Part shown: piece after piece, positions 22,915-35,817 of the stretch
How positions within the stretch are numbered: position 1 is the stretch's first letter
Layout: every line of letters begins with the position of its first letter
NCBI GenBank assembly: GCA_015501075.1
Contig: JADNYJ010000023.1
Coordinates: 186,001 to 250,000, forward strand
Direction of reading: 5' to 3'
Origin: Gymnopilus junonius
Lineage: Eukaryota > Basidiomycota > Agaricomycetes > Agaricales > Galerinaceae
DNA: 64,000 nucleotides
Program-made: the position numbers and the translations under genes
Notes under the pieces: generated by a model
What the model was told of the DNA's origin: nothing
The model's database searches: none
Seen by the model: the letters and a program-made list of their open reading frames with translations, nothing else

Positions 22915-25900
22915 GAGTGGAACTGTATGAGGTCAGGAAAGGGAAAAGGATGTCATGGAGGGCGGAGACGGAAGGGATGAATTTAAGAGAAGAGGATGGA
23001 GGATGGACGGACGGACGACTGGAGAGGGCTTGCAATGGCATGGCAGGCGGATGTTGGTCTCTCTGACCGAGGATCATCGCTAGCATCTCCCAAGATCTAC
23101 GATGGCCGCGATCTCTGTCTGGATGGGTCTTCCGTCCGTGCCTTGTTGATTACCACAGATATATTCAAGTACACGTCCCAAACTGTTTAATTTTATTTAT
23201 TTCTCTCTCGCTGATTGCATTTTACGCATGGGGGCCTCGTTCGCTGTAAACATGGTGCACTTCCCTTATATGGGCATTCTTCTTCAAGGGATCCACAACC
23301 AACGCCACCGCGCGTGACCTTTTCAAACCCCGCCACCACTGTTATCTTCGGCACACCTCTGTCCGAGGCAAGATCCTAAAGACGTTAAATATTATATCTC
23401 GTTTCGTCTGACAGCACCAGGGGTGCTCATGACCAAAGTCCCGGCCCCCAGCTTGCTAATCCAGATCGGTTTCTGACCATTTTTTTTATCGATCGGACCA
23501 ATTCGTCGCCCCCAACCTTAGGCGCGCAATCACACAAACCCGTTAGTGAGAAGGCATGACCGCCGTTTACTTCCCGCTCCATCAACTATACGCCTACCTG
23601 GTCCGCCTCATTTTTGAGCGGGGTGGTCCGATCAGAAATCGAGGACTCGTCGTCAGGTCACCAGTTGCGATTTGACGAACAAAAGCCGGTCAATTACCAG
23701 AGGAGCATCTGATAGAATGAGATCCCAATGGCGCGTTCGCGTGTTCGGTCGAACGTACCATACTTCGAAAATGAGCCAAAGAGGGCAACTCCTTTTGCAC
23801 CGGGCTTGATGTTCTTCTTGATTTTTCTCGGTTCATTACAGCGCGATGCAGAAGCTTGATCAGACTGGCGCAATACACCCGGGACGTCGGCTCAAGCAAG
23901 TCCCCAGAGAAGTAGAAGTAGATTAATGAGTCCCCTTCCAAACGTTAATTGCTGCCTTCTGCTGCTCCTATGGACTCCTTTTCTTTCCGGGATTTAAGAA
24001 TACTCATCCGTGCACACTTGTTATTCCTTCCGTGACTGAGATGAATCTCTGGCTCCTAAGTAATTTATACAAACAGCCTTACCATTCCAATTACACTCCT
24101 GACTCAAATTAATTTTTCCTCCAGCTGGTAATCCCGTCGACACAAGGCAGCGGAGAACTTCTAGGAATACCTTGGAACCTCGTAGTTTTCCCAGTGTATG
24201 TAAAAATATATGATAGGCGGCCCATCCCCGACGCAATGCCCGCGATTTGATCCCGACTCTTGCAATCCGGGGATCATGTGGTAATCTCCATTCCACTGAA
24301 GAATCATGAATCCTCGTCACTGTACCTTCAGGTCTCCTAGCAGAATATCTGCCAGGAATCGACTTAAGTTCGGCATCCCAAGGGACAAAAAGAAAATATT
24401 TTGGCGGTCTCAAAGGAAGGCATACAAACGAGTCTTCGAAAGTGACCAAGTCCTGGGAGAGTACATAGTCATGTCAAAATATTCCGGATTAAGCCCTGAA
24501 AGCTGTGTCAAAAGAGTTCAGGTAGTCTTTCGTTTGCCTTTGCTTTATTTTCAATCAAGCTTATAACGAAGATGCTCGATGGTTTGCCATTCTACCCCAC
24601 GTTACTTGCTGTGGGCGCTCTTTATGGTCTAGCGCGCAATCGGTGGGATACATTGTATCCACCCACTTACAAGTGTGAATCACATACAGATGTGTCATCA
24701 TTTCCAGGTTGGTTCACAGTTCTTCTGAGAAAACACCGGTGTTAAATTTCCTTCAGATATCAAGGTAAAAAGGATCATATCAACTTAGGGTTCAGTATTT
24801 GGTTATCTTATCATTTCCAACTTCTTTTTCATCTATTCTATGCGTGAGATATGACAAGCAATTCGTCTTCAGCGGAAAGGTAATTTCTTGTCGATTGAAT
24901 TTCAGCTCATGCGGGTCAAGAGAATGGAAAGCGACGTGTAAATGGGTATGCAGTGGCGCGTAGCTGAGACATTATTACCTGCCAATCTGCTTCGCCGTAG
25001 TAAGGCACGCACAATGTAAACGAGCTAGAACCCACACAGGTCCACAAAGCATTGCATTGTTATGCTTAGTAGGTTAGATTTAACTTACGATTAATTGGCC
25101 GGTGAGTTTTGAGGGTATCTGAAGTAGACCGACCCAAGAATCAATCAGTATCCTCCATCTACACCAGGTAAGTTATCAGAGTCGGAAGTCAAGGTCAGCC
25201 ATGACTGCGGCGTCATTGATGTAACAATGGCCATTGTATATGGTTTGGCGGAAGACCCGGTCGACGGCTTACTTGGATAGAAATATTGAAACGTTAACCG
25301 AAGAGAAGGTTTCGTCGCCTTAAAAGGTAGAACTTGATACATTTTTTATCCAGAGAGCGCCCGACAGCGTTAGATCCAGTCTGGATGATTGCCGGTGGCA
25401 TAAATAAGCGCTCATCCAGATGGGGCCATGTAACAGATAAGATGCCATGAATCACTACACGCTTGAAAAAAAGCAAAAAAACCCGATACCACGAGACATA
25501 TATAAGGCCTACCATTCGAGACACACGGAGGCTTATACAAGCAAAAACTTTGAAAGGCGGAGTGGCAGCGGCGAAATACGCCGCCCAACGACAGACAAGG
25601 ACCTCCAGCGGATTGCGTCACAAGTGGCGGTTGTGTGGAATCCATGTTCTTAGAACGTGAAGTAAGTCCCCGGCGGCAGAGGCCGCCTTCTAGCCTTATA
25701 GTACCACTTCCCGAAGGAAAGCAACGGAATCCAGAACTGCGAATGCCGAAGATCAAAAGACTAACCAACAGGCAAAGGCGTGGCCCAAGGGAGTCGGTCT
25801 TCATGTGTGTTTTCTGAAAATTGTGGCCGACCACATAGAATGAGAACTCATGGAATCCGGTATGAAATTACTTACCACGACAACCTCCGCCTTTTTTATA

Positions 25901-27812
25901 TGATGCAGAAGCCGACAGCATAAGAATCGGGGTGTTAATTCAATATACTCGTAAACTGAAAGCATGATTGTCAAGCCCCGATATGAGCGATGAGTGAGAA
26001 GCCATCGAAGAGAGGAAGCGGCGGCAAAAGACTATATAAATGAAACGTGCTCGTTGACAACGTGTAGTCTGACTGAGTAGCCGCGAAACCGGGCGTAAGG
26101 GAAATTGCTTAAAGTTTACATTACAGGCGGCGGTATACCATGCGAAGGAGCCTGCCAGGGGCGAGTCAATCAACCAGGGAACCCTTCATAGTCATTTTGG
26201 CAGATCAAGGCATCTAGTCAGGTCTGCCTTCAAGGACCCTATTTACGATAGTCAGGCCCGCGAAAGCACCATTAAACCTGGATTGTCAGCTGAATGATGA
26301 GAGCAGTGGTAAAAAGTGCGTAAGGACAGGTGGAGAATTGGGGTGGATGTTAAACTTGAGAGGGGGTGGCATAGTCAGTGGACTGTGTGATAATTATCAG
26401 AAGCACGCCTTGTTTCAATCATACACTTCAGAAGCACGCAGTAGGTTGTGAGTTCCGGAATTGCGGTAACATAAGTCCAAGGACTGAATTGAAGACAAAG
26501 CATAGAGGTGGCACGAGCAAACGATCGAGAAACTTGATATTATTATAAGGCGCTTGAGGCATTATAACCCGAAGTAATTGTCGACATGACCTGCAGGATT
26601 ACGGTATTATATGTGGTTGTTCTTCTCAGGTGTATGATCGCCGTTGAGTCTAATTGAAAACGAGGACAGATCGTGTGACATTCTCGAAAATAAACCAGCC
26701 TGGGTGGGACTTTCTGCACTTTTCAGCAATAAGTTTCGAGTTTAAGAACATACCTTCACTGGAATGGCCCCAAATGTACTACCCCAGATTGGAGTAAGTA
26801 GCCCCATCTTCGAAGAGAAAGTTCCGCACTCGTCTCAGAACGTCAGTTAGGGTTCGATAGCTAGGTGAGTATAGCTGGCAAGATACAAGGTTAGCACAAT
26901 GACCATCTGACTGTCCTTACCTGGATAACTCTGGACAAATTCCAGTGCTCGAAATAATTTTTAGGTCGTAATCTTTGAATAAATTGTGTCTTACAGAACC
27001 CTCTGATCGATGAGATAGAACCGACCTTGCCTGTCCATCAGGCTCAGCGGCGAAGTATTGCAGTGATACACTGAAATGTGAAGGGGTGAAGTTAAGTTAA
27101 TCACGCCTGTCGTTTTCAATCCAGAAGAAAGAATTTTTTGTCCGGTGGCTTGCAGTACGAACTAGAGACTGCAGAAGTATGTTAACTTCGGAACCTGAAA
27201 AATGCTAATTCCTGAAAAAAAAGGACATCGAATGCGTAGGACGCAATGTCCATCAGAACAGATTCGATACACCAAGTTATGCACCATTTACCTGGTGATC
27301 GAACTATGTCCAATCAACGGCGAACGAAATGATTGGGTGAAGAAAGCCTGAATCGGCTAAAAATTCATCTCCGCGACCCATGCCTTAGAGTACCAATACC
27401 GTTGTGTTGGGGATAAATGACCCTGATTTTCAGAATAAGGTTTGAATGGGATACTGAACCACCCTGAAACGTTTGTCAGAAGTAATGCGAATGAGCGGCG
27501 TATTAAATTTATACAACGGACAGACCTGCGTTACATTTGGTGTGTCTCACCTTGGGACCAGCAGGTTCAGACACATATCTGGGGAGGTCCCTGGCTCCAT
27601 GTTTCTGAGTCTGTTTAGAAAGCGCTATTTCTGGGTCAAAGCTTTGTACAACCGAAATCGGGCAGGATACCGGTTCTCTGTGACGAACAAAAACAAAAAT
27701 AATTGTAAAAGAACAAAAAGCGGCAAGAAAATACCATGAGAACGTGTTAAGAACAGATTGAACGGCACCAAGGAGTGCATAACACACCGGAAGCTTAGTG
27801 ATACACAGGACA
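22915..27812. other. About 4.9 kb with no convincing gene
   Basis: Upstream of the putative regulator the first few hundred bases are probably its promoter and 5' leader. Beyond about 23.3 kb I see no protein-like frame, tRNA or recognisable transposon end on either strand. Frames such as minus 25834-25412 look random. Confidence 0.5.
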
Positions 27813-27986
27813 TTTAAATCTGAATGAAAGATTTCAAGTACAAAGTCAGCTGTGAAATTTCTTCGCAGTTGAAATATAAAAGACCCTTTATATTTCTACA
27901 AATAAATTTAGAAGGGTCTTTAAATTTTAAATGCAAAGGAATCTCGGAGCAGAATGAGGATTTCAAAGCTTTTATTCAAATTTAAA
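27813..27986. repeat. 174-bp imperfect inverted repeat (foldback / MITE-like)
   Basis: The left arm begins TTTAAATCTGAATGAAAG and runs inwards to AAAGACCCTT (27879-27888). The right arm, read in reverse complement, begins TTTAAATTTGAATAAAAG and runs inwards to the same AAAGACCCTT (27912-27921 on plus as AAGGGTCTTT). The two arms align over about 75-80 nt at roughly 70% identity with one single-base gap near the centre, around a loop of about 23 nt. No clear target-site duplication was found. It may be a decayed MITE or a transcribed hairpin. Confidence 0.7.
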
Positions 27987-30429
27987 GCATTCGTATAAGT
28001 AAACCCCTGGTGTGTAAGTAAATGGTACTTATTTTCTGATCAGACTCCCAATTCTGGTTCCTGTGTGAAGTTGCAACTCAAATTCTACGATTCGGCAAGT
28101 GTAAGAATATTCTCTCAGCTGGTTTCAAGCCTTTCGTCTCCGGGTGGGTGACGAGTGAAAGCTTCAGTTCAGCTTGACCTGCAGTAGCCGACCTCATTAT
28201 CATCGGCATTTCTCGGCCTCTGTCGGACCTTTAACTCATGAAAACGCCTGGCTCTAAACCTAAAATTACTGGAGTAAACCTTCACCCCGTCTTAGCTGGC
28301 TCACCTCGAGCGCCTTCGATCAAGCTTTTTGGTTCCCTAAAGCCAATTATCTATCTATTCAACGCAATCTACTGATGGGGCGGGATACTTGAATGGACAA
28401 TTTCAAATCTGGAGTCGGAAGGACCACGCTAAGTTGTAACGTGCTCCCAAATTCAACGGAAGCCTGACAGCGTGGGCGATCAAGGCTGCTGGATTACGAG
28501 TGTCGGGCCCGATATCTCAGGAGACGCTCCTCATCTCTGAAGGCGTGGAAGATCCCTTCTCGAGCCCAAATTAAAGAACCATTCCAAAGACCTTGCATGA
28601 CTGGTCCGTCATGACGTTGTCTAATCAGACCATCTGTGAGACACAAGTTCAATGGCCGGGACAATTACGGTCGACACGCTCGACGAGGATGTAACGCCAT
28701 GTGCAACTGCTTCGATGGAAGTTCATCTCAGTATTGGGAGGCTGTTGAGACTTCGAGGCTCCGCGGCTCCCTACGCTTCGTTCGCTGAAGATGGCTCTAT
28801 CATCGAGCCACTTGATGGAAGAGACTGCTCTCTAGCTCCGCCCCCGCATTTAATCTTAACTAAAAAGCGACGTCTACATCCATCTTATCCCTCTAAGCTC
28901 CTTCATCAGCGTTAAACCACTTCCACTGCTTCAGGAACCTGTCTGGATTTCAGCACCATGATTTTTGCTTGCACCAAACTCACTTTTGGCTGGACCGCCC
29001 TTTATTGCTTATCGGTGCTACTCGTACAAACGGGGAGGTCTGCTGATGCAAAGAGTCTGTTGACGTTTCTGCTAGGTCGTCCTGATGATTGACTGGCGAT
29101 GATCTATGTGCTCTACTAGGAATTATGTGTCAAGATGGCTCCTATGCAACCATCGAGCGCGCCGCCGGCCACATGGAGAAAGAGTTGAGATCATGGATAT
29201 GTCCCATGAACTCCACCGGTCAAGATGTGGCGGTTTTTGTTGGCATCCATGACTCAAAAAAATTTGACTTATGCCCCGCGAGATGCACTATATACTGCGA
29301 CAAGCCCCTGTACGTTGATTGGTCTTGCTTGATTTTCTTTGATGGAATAAACTGTTTTCGCATTAGCTTAGAAGGAGGACCAGAGCTGGAAGGTGCGTAA
29401 ACCAAGATTTAAATTTGACGGTCATCTTGACGCATTTTGTCCATTATTAAGACTGCAATGTTCTTGCTAGGTCAGTCGCTCAAACTTCGTCGGTGATCGG
29501 CATATTCTCTATCTTTTGATTCCTCGATCACCCATTGCAGTTACTATGCCAAGAGCGGACGATTTACTATCGAGCCCAGAAAGTATATTGTCTGGGAATA
29601 TAACACTTGCAGAGTGACGCAATATAATCAACTAACTAACGGTCAGGAAATAAGTTACTGCTTTGATAACCAACATTGTCAGCCCTCTTCCTTTCCATTT
29701 TCGGTATTCTTTCTCTTGTCTAATTTTTATCTCGTACATGGTCGTAGGGGCTGGCATCGTAAGGAACATATCCTCTCATTGTGGGACTCGCAGTGGATCC
29801 TACAGGGGTAGCTGTTACTTTGATGACAGCGTTCACTTCTGTAAGCACCTCCCAATGATTCAACATCTCTGCTCATTGACGCACTCCACATATGATCAGC
29901 TATCATTGAACTTGAAAGGGTGTGATTCGCAGCATATCCACACTTACACTGCGCAACCCTTACTTCAGCTGTCTTTTCTTACCTCTATTACGTCCGCCAG
30001 GCACCTACTACGAGCTACTCATCTTGAAGCCTGTTTCGTATTTCAAAGCATCACAATAAATGAGTCCTTCTTTGATGGACATCAAACATCTGGTTCAAGT
30101 CATGTAAGTACTTGCAGCGGATCGTAATACGAAGCTGTCCCGACTTGATTGCAACACTTCAGTAATTGTAACTTTTATGAAACTCGAGCTTGAGCACGTT
30201 GTTGTAATTTGTAAGTGATTTGCGACCGGGAATCATGTACAGTAAACCCTGGAATTGAGTTATTTAGTTATTTTTTCTTTTTTTCCTCAACCCCGAAGGC
30301 CCGCATTATTTAATATGAAAATGTGGCCGCAGCCAAATAAAGATTTGCCTTGCAACCGTCAGTTTCAAAGTTCAAACTTGAAATTGCAGGCTCTTGTTGT
30401 GGACTATCCAATTGTGAAAGCACTCTCTG
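27987..30429. other. Mostly non-coding, two weak coding candidates
   Basis: Two plus-strand frames are slightly protein-like: 28652-28915 (starts MAGTITVDTLDED) and 29089-29400 (contains HMEKELRSWICPMNSTGQDV and ISLEGGPELEG). I recognise neither and could not join them by convincing splice sites. They may be exons of an unknown gene upstream of the CFAP20 homologue or remnants. The rest, to the start at 30430, shows nothing clear. Confidence 0.35.
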
Positions 30430-31554
30430 ATGTTTTCTTCATTTGTTCAACCTTCTACGTTGTCGCTCTTCTCCTCGACGAGTTCTAACTCATTGTCATT
30501 ATTCAGTTTATCTGTAGACCAAGCTCTTCCTTCTGATTCCTTTATCCACCTCCTGCACGACCGACTTTCGAGCCCCTTACCGGACATTCCGAGAACCTTA
30601 TTGCATCTCCCCATAATCCAAGATAGGGGAGACGAGATGGATTCTCGACATCTTGACATTGAGCTAGAGCAAACAATTCTCCATATTCAGTCTCCTACAA
30701 TACGGACTACATACATTCAGTGTCCAGCTATTACTCCTATCGGGATTGGTGATAGGTCCCCTGGGCTTGGGATCAAGCATCCATGGATGCATCTCCAAGT
30801 GCGCAACCTTGGAAAGGAATGGTCCTTCGAAGTCGGGATTGTTGATCATGCAGGGCGGACCGGGATAATTCGACTCTCTACATTCCAGGTAAATCTGACC
30901 CTTCCTATTTTATGAGACCCCAAAGTGTGGTTCATGGTTTATATCAATATGGTCATGATTTTATGGGCGTTGGTGAGCGTCATTTGATTACCGTGGACGT
31001 ATCGATGCCAGCCGCCGTTCTATCCGTTTTATTGCCAGTTGAGTCCGTCCTCACTCCTCACCCCATGGTTTATTTGATAAATGCATCGCCAGGACTGAAG
31101 TCATTACCTATCTCTATTTATGTGCTACTGTCTTGTGGCCACAAGCTAACTGGTGAGATTACAGAAGAAACCTGATCTCAGAGTGAACCACGCGAAGCCG
31201 GAATCTCACCCGATTCTTCTCCTACCCCTCTCATTTCCTTCAAGATCCACACATCCTCTAACCCCATGGAGTACGATCAACATAAACTTCCCTTCTCTTC
31301 TTCCGTATTTCTCCTCGCCCACCCTTCGCTCTCTCAGCCTTGATAATCAGAATGATATGGAAGAAGGCAGGAATTCTCGGGCCACAGTTTCGCACCCGAA
31401 TGCTTCGAGTTCAGTGGCCTTACCAAGCGGGACATACTCGTATGTGTCGTATATACGCGTGTACGCAAACTGTCGCCTTCGGAGGATATGGTTCTCGGAA
31501 GGTGGTCCTAGCCAGAAGGTCCCATGGGAGTTCGAGCTCTACTCAGCTGACTGA
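30430..31554 (+). CDS. CFAP20: CFAP20/BUG22-like protein (CFA20 domain)
   Basis: The 282-residue product matches the CFAP20 fold along its whole length. The start MFSSFVQPSTLSLFSS parallels the family N-terminus. HLDIELEQTILHIQS and TTYIQCPA follow, then LGIKHPWMHLQVRNLG and WSFEVGIVDHAGR near residues 120-145. Exon 2 carries a Trp-containing strand (LTPWSTININF) and the family C-terminal signature IRVYANCRLRRIWFSE with WEFELYSAD at the end. A family-atypical Ser/Asn-rich insertion precedes that signature. The single intron at 30889-31164 is 276 nt, far longer than others in the window, with phase 0 and GTAAAT...ACAG ends. CFAP20 is known as an inner-junction protein of ciliary doublet microtubules and also has non-ciliary roles. 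This fungus shows no other sign of cilia, so its role here is unknown. It is convergent with the SEC24 gene. Confidence 0.88.
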
Positions 31555-32580
31555 ATTCACTATTCCTCATCAGATGTAAGTTGATGCACTATACAACATT
31601 AATACTGAGTCATTCATTCCTGCAGCTCCTTTCCGATCGGAAAACGTGATACCTGCGCAGAAGATTGTCTGGTCACTCGCTAGAGCTTGCGGACTGGCCT
31701 CTTCTGATGCTCCGTGATAGATAGGGGACCTCAGTCTTGTAATCATTGTTCTACTCCTATGCGACGCCTTTATACCCAGTCAGCGTCTCCCCGCCTACTC
31801 CATTTTGTACACAATGAAATGAGCCAATCAAACTTGATTCCTCAACGCGATCCTTCCGTCACTGTAGAAACAGACCTCTGGCAGAACGTAGACGAAGGAC
31901 CTTATGACACTTCGCGTCCATGAAGCCAGGTATGGATCGTTAGTGTCTGATGCTTGGTGCTGCTACGATTCGAATTTCCTATTTTCCGCCCTGTGAACCT
32001 CTACAAATTTCGGGCCTATTAAGTAATAAGAGACGGCGATTTTGGTGCTTTCATCATTCTTTCTCTTTGAGGATTTCTATTGCTTGATCTAATATTTTAC
32101 ACTGACGGCAGCTATTTGTCGGGCCCCTCGGTATTAACATTTCTTCTGATATGACTGATGAGCTGCCACCGCTTATGCTGCTAATGGGTACCGCTGAACG
32201 TTTCTGTGCAGCAGCTGTCTCGGTTCCATTGTAAACTCGACTCGACTACCTTCACCCCAGCAGGTTGAACGGCACAGGAACCATACGATTATCTGCGAAG
32301 ACACGATAATAGTGGGACAGGACCCAGTCACGAATTGAAAGGTATTGAAATGGGAAAGCATAGGCGACAGCAAGATAAGCATGTGGATACAGTCCAACCA
32401 GCATAAAGATCCGGAATAATTCTTAAATGTAGTGATTTTTAGATGTTTAAATGAGGTCGCGAGTTCCACTGTAACGAAAAACACCTTTCCAACTACCAAG
32501 GCGGTCCACGGATACTCGAACTTCCACCTAAGGATCCACCGTTATTTAACTGATAGAGAACATATAAGCCTGAAAGAAAA
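31555..32580. other. Convergent intergenic region, no gene seen
   Basis: This lies between the 3' ends of the CFAP20 homologue and the SEC24-type gene, so it holds both 3' untranslated regions. No protein-like frame or RNA gene is apparent. The small plus frame at 31714-31923 is not recognisable. Confidence 0.5.
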
Positions 32581-35500
32581 TTAACATAGCTCAGCAAACA
32601 GACACACCACGGCCGATATTTGCTTGTGAATCAAAGCCAGATCTAGGAAAAATAAAATTTCAGATCTAAAAAGGCGATAACAATAATAATAATTCAAAAA
32701 CATACAGTTGAAGTACGACATGGCACCGTTATTTTGATCTTCAACAAGCATGTCGCTAAATTCAATTTCAGCAGCATCCAGGTTTTGTCGAGCAATGTAC
32801 ATCCTTGTCAGCCGTCCTCTTTCAGCATACCGATGCGCAAGGATGTTGTGTACTTGTTGTGAGAGTGTAGACGATAGAACAGGAAGAGCGTGCTGTACAT
32901 GAGGCATCAGTATGTGCGGAGGAAGGCAATGGGAGAAACGATACCATGTGAGGATCTATTGAATTTACATCATCTACTCCGAAAAGATCACTCAAGAGCT
33001 GTGGTGAAGCACTGGCACCAATCCAAAATATCATGGATTCCTCGTTATCTGGATACCGTCTCTTCGTCAGACCCAACCTCGTTATAAGTTTGGACCACGA
33101 AATTAGGCTGACCAATCAAATAGACACCATGAGCCTCCATGAAGTAATAGCTATCACGCATAGAGGAAGGCATCAAGATCTTCTCCGTCGTTGTTCCGTC
33201 ATCATTAGTCACTAGTTGAGGTAATGCAATGGTGTCGTCTAGGTCGTGAAGGGCAAGTAATCGCGGATAGAGATAGTGCATTAACGTTCGTGGGCTCATA
33301 GAGAGTATCCGGTGAATGTGGTAATTTCGGACGTCGGAGGAAACCTGACGAGCTGCGAAAGTTCCATGGACTGGTTTGCAGGCGAAAAACCATTCGAGGA
33401 AGCTTACCTTTAAGAGGTTTCGTTTTCTGGAGAGCTAATGTGAAGGCAGCCAGCGCGCGGAAGGCTTCTGGGATGATTAGCTGGAAGATGGCATAGGTTA
33501 AGGTCAGGTCAAAAGAATGGAGCAAGACGCGCCTGCGTGGATCGTGTAGCAGCCGCACACTGTGTCCGGTATCCCAGATGAATAGCAGCGCATTTTTCAG
33601 TCAGTTCTTCACGAATAAGTAGTGTCCTATGTTGTGACATCCCAGCCATGGCTAAATAAAAAAGCGTCAGTATCCTACCCCACATAGAACAAGGTAACTT
33701 CTCAACACACCCTCTTTAGCAAGATGACACATAACGGTGTCCATATCAGCAAACTGGAAGAGACTACCAGCCAACTCTACAACATTCGTGGCGAGGTTGA
33801 TCACTCTGACTCTTCTGCGGCCATCAACAGTAGTGTACAGCACCGCACACTGGATAAAAGCGTATGCACGGGTAGACATCGTCCGTGTAACCTCTAATCC
33901 TACAGAGAACGCGCCGTCAGCTGATAGATGCGGAAAGTTAAGTTCTGTTGGGGTAGATTGTGTGAATGCTCCGAAGTGAGTCTTGACTTGTAGGCCTGCA
34001 GATATAGGTGAAAGAAGCTAGGTGATTCGTTGATATGCAGAAAACGAAAGCAAGTGATAAAGCGAAAAGGTGCAAGAAATTAGACATACCATGGGAACAT
34101 CTAACTTTGACCATACAGTTGAAACCTTGCATTCGAGTGACAAGTCTCCGTAGCTGGTCCTGCACCATATAGCCATCCCTCTCTGATGCAAAACGCGGGT
34201 GCCAGAAAACCTCTCCGCCCGTCCGGGTCGAGACGATGCAAACACTGCCCGTATCCATGTACTTGCTGGGTGCAAGGAACATACTAACCCCTACGCCTTC
34301 TTCGGCACATTCCTCCGCTATGGATATCCAGGTGTCGGACCGCGGAGCGTGTAGTGTTTTCTCCTTGTCTGTGTCGTATAGGGAGGATTCTAAGGGTGGT
34401 AATAGAGGAAGGGCGCCCGCGCCGACGCTAGGAAGGCTTGCTTGAAAAATAACAATATGTCCACCACTGCCAGCCTATGGAAAGTAAATATACCTATATT
34501 TGACACGAAAGCAAAAGGTTTACCAATGCAGCGAGTCCCCCACGAATAGCCGAGCCCAGACATGAATCGGTTGAAGGAGCTTCAGTAAATTGAGTTGGAA
34601 TACTGTCTAGCAGGGCTTCTATTGCCGGTCTGGACAAAAGGGTTCAAACAGCATTCGGAAGTGAGGAGAATAGAATAGCACCTTTTATCAAATGGGTCAG
34701 CAAATATTGTCCTTGTTGGCAGGAACACTTCATCCAAGTCAGCGACTACGAGCATTTGGGTCATATCTGACTAAGACGATATGAGTGCAGTCCAGAAGAA
34801 AGAAGATAACACCAACAGTTAGATCGTAGAAATGTAGGACACTATCAAAGGTCACAATCGCGATCCGACTCGAGGGAGGGAAGTTCGTGTTTCCGTACAG
34901 GACGTTTTGCAACGCGTCGCAAGATGATTTGATAAACCCAGAAGTAAGGGCTTCGTTTGAAACGTCGAAAGCAAAGATGTAGTTCATTGGTGCTGGCTTT
35001 CTTGGTCCTGATGGTGGGCCTTCGACAGAGTAATAGGGAGAGGTTATGTGTGGTGGTGGATTCTGTGCCCAGTATTCTTCTGAGGATGAGACGTCAAAGT
35101 CTATAGTACCCTTGCTGAATTCGGGTCGTTCGAGATGGTCAAGTCTGAGCATGTTTGAGTCGAGGTTACAAAAATATTCCGTTAGTACTATAAAGAATGT
35201 CAGAGGATGAAGCTTCTCAAGGAGTCCAAGACATACCTTCTGTTTCATGAGAACATAAATTACATTTCCACCGCACACCTCCTGATACCCATGTACACCA
35301 TGGATTTATATACGCTCTGCATTGAGCACAGCGTGCTGGCCCTTTGGTCCCTGTGTCGATCAAAGGTACTGTTTCTTCAAGAGGATTTAGATCTGCGAAG
35401 GGGTGCAGTATGGCTGCAATGGGGACACTGGAATCCGATACCAGCCTTGACGTGCTAGGCATGTTCCACGTTGACACTCGAATAAATTTTGGCGAAGAAT

Positions 35501-35817
35501 TTCCTGAGGGATGAATTGTCAGTGAAATTTGTTCTTTGAATACGGATTGCAAGTACCCTGGTCGACAGCAATAAAATCGGAAGTGCATAGAGGGGCATGG
35601 GTGCCCGGTAGTGTCATGTACACTTTCGACTCCCATGTTTGCCTATCTTTCTCGATTGTATCTATAGGAGAGGGAACCTGACCAGGGTCGATACGCGGTC
35701 GCAAGCCTTTATATTTATCAGTTTGAAATTTTAAACAACAGAAAAGGATTTTGTACCTTTATAATCGAGACCAGCCGAATGAGGAGGTTGAGGTATGTGA
35801 TTTGAATGAGGATACAT
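32581..35817 (-). CDS. SEC24: COPII coat cargo adaptor, SEC24C/D (SFB3/LST1) type
   Basis: SEC24 proteins form the inner COPII coat with SEC23 and select cargo at ER exit sites. On the minus strand the start [20 protein letters not shown] (35817) leads to [18 protein letters not shown] and [12 protein letters not shown], typical of the SEC24C/D branch. Next comes a zinc finger (CAQC...CNLC, near 35340-35260), the trunk ([20 protein letters not shown], near 34970), and the beta-sandwich and helical domains ([35 protein letters not shown]). A gelsolin-like domain ([29 protein letters not shown]) ends in [20 protein letters not shown]. About a dozen introns of 45-95 nt join in frame with no lesion. 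The intron at 33481-33532 has a GC donor (CAG|GCGCGT) and an AG acceptor, and is required to restore the conserved [10 protein letters not shown] junction. The gene appears complete and functional. Confidence 0.92.

Noticed and set aside
25412..25834. A 140-codon minus-strand frame
   Set aside because: No recognisable motif, and it is rich in Cys/Phe/Ser as expected from chance translation.
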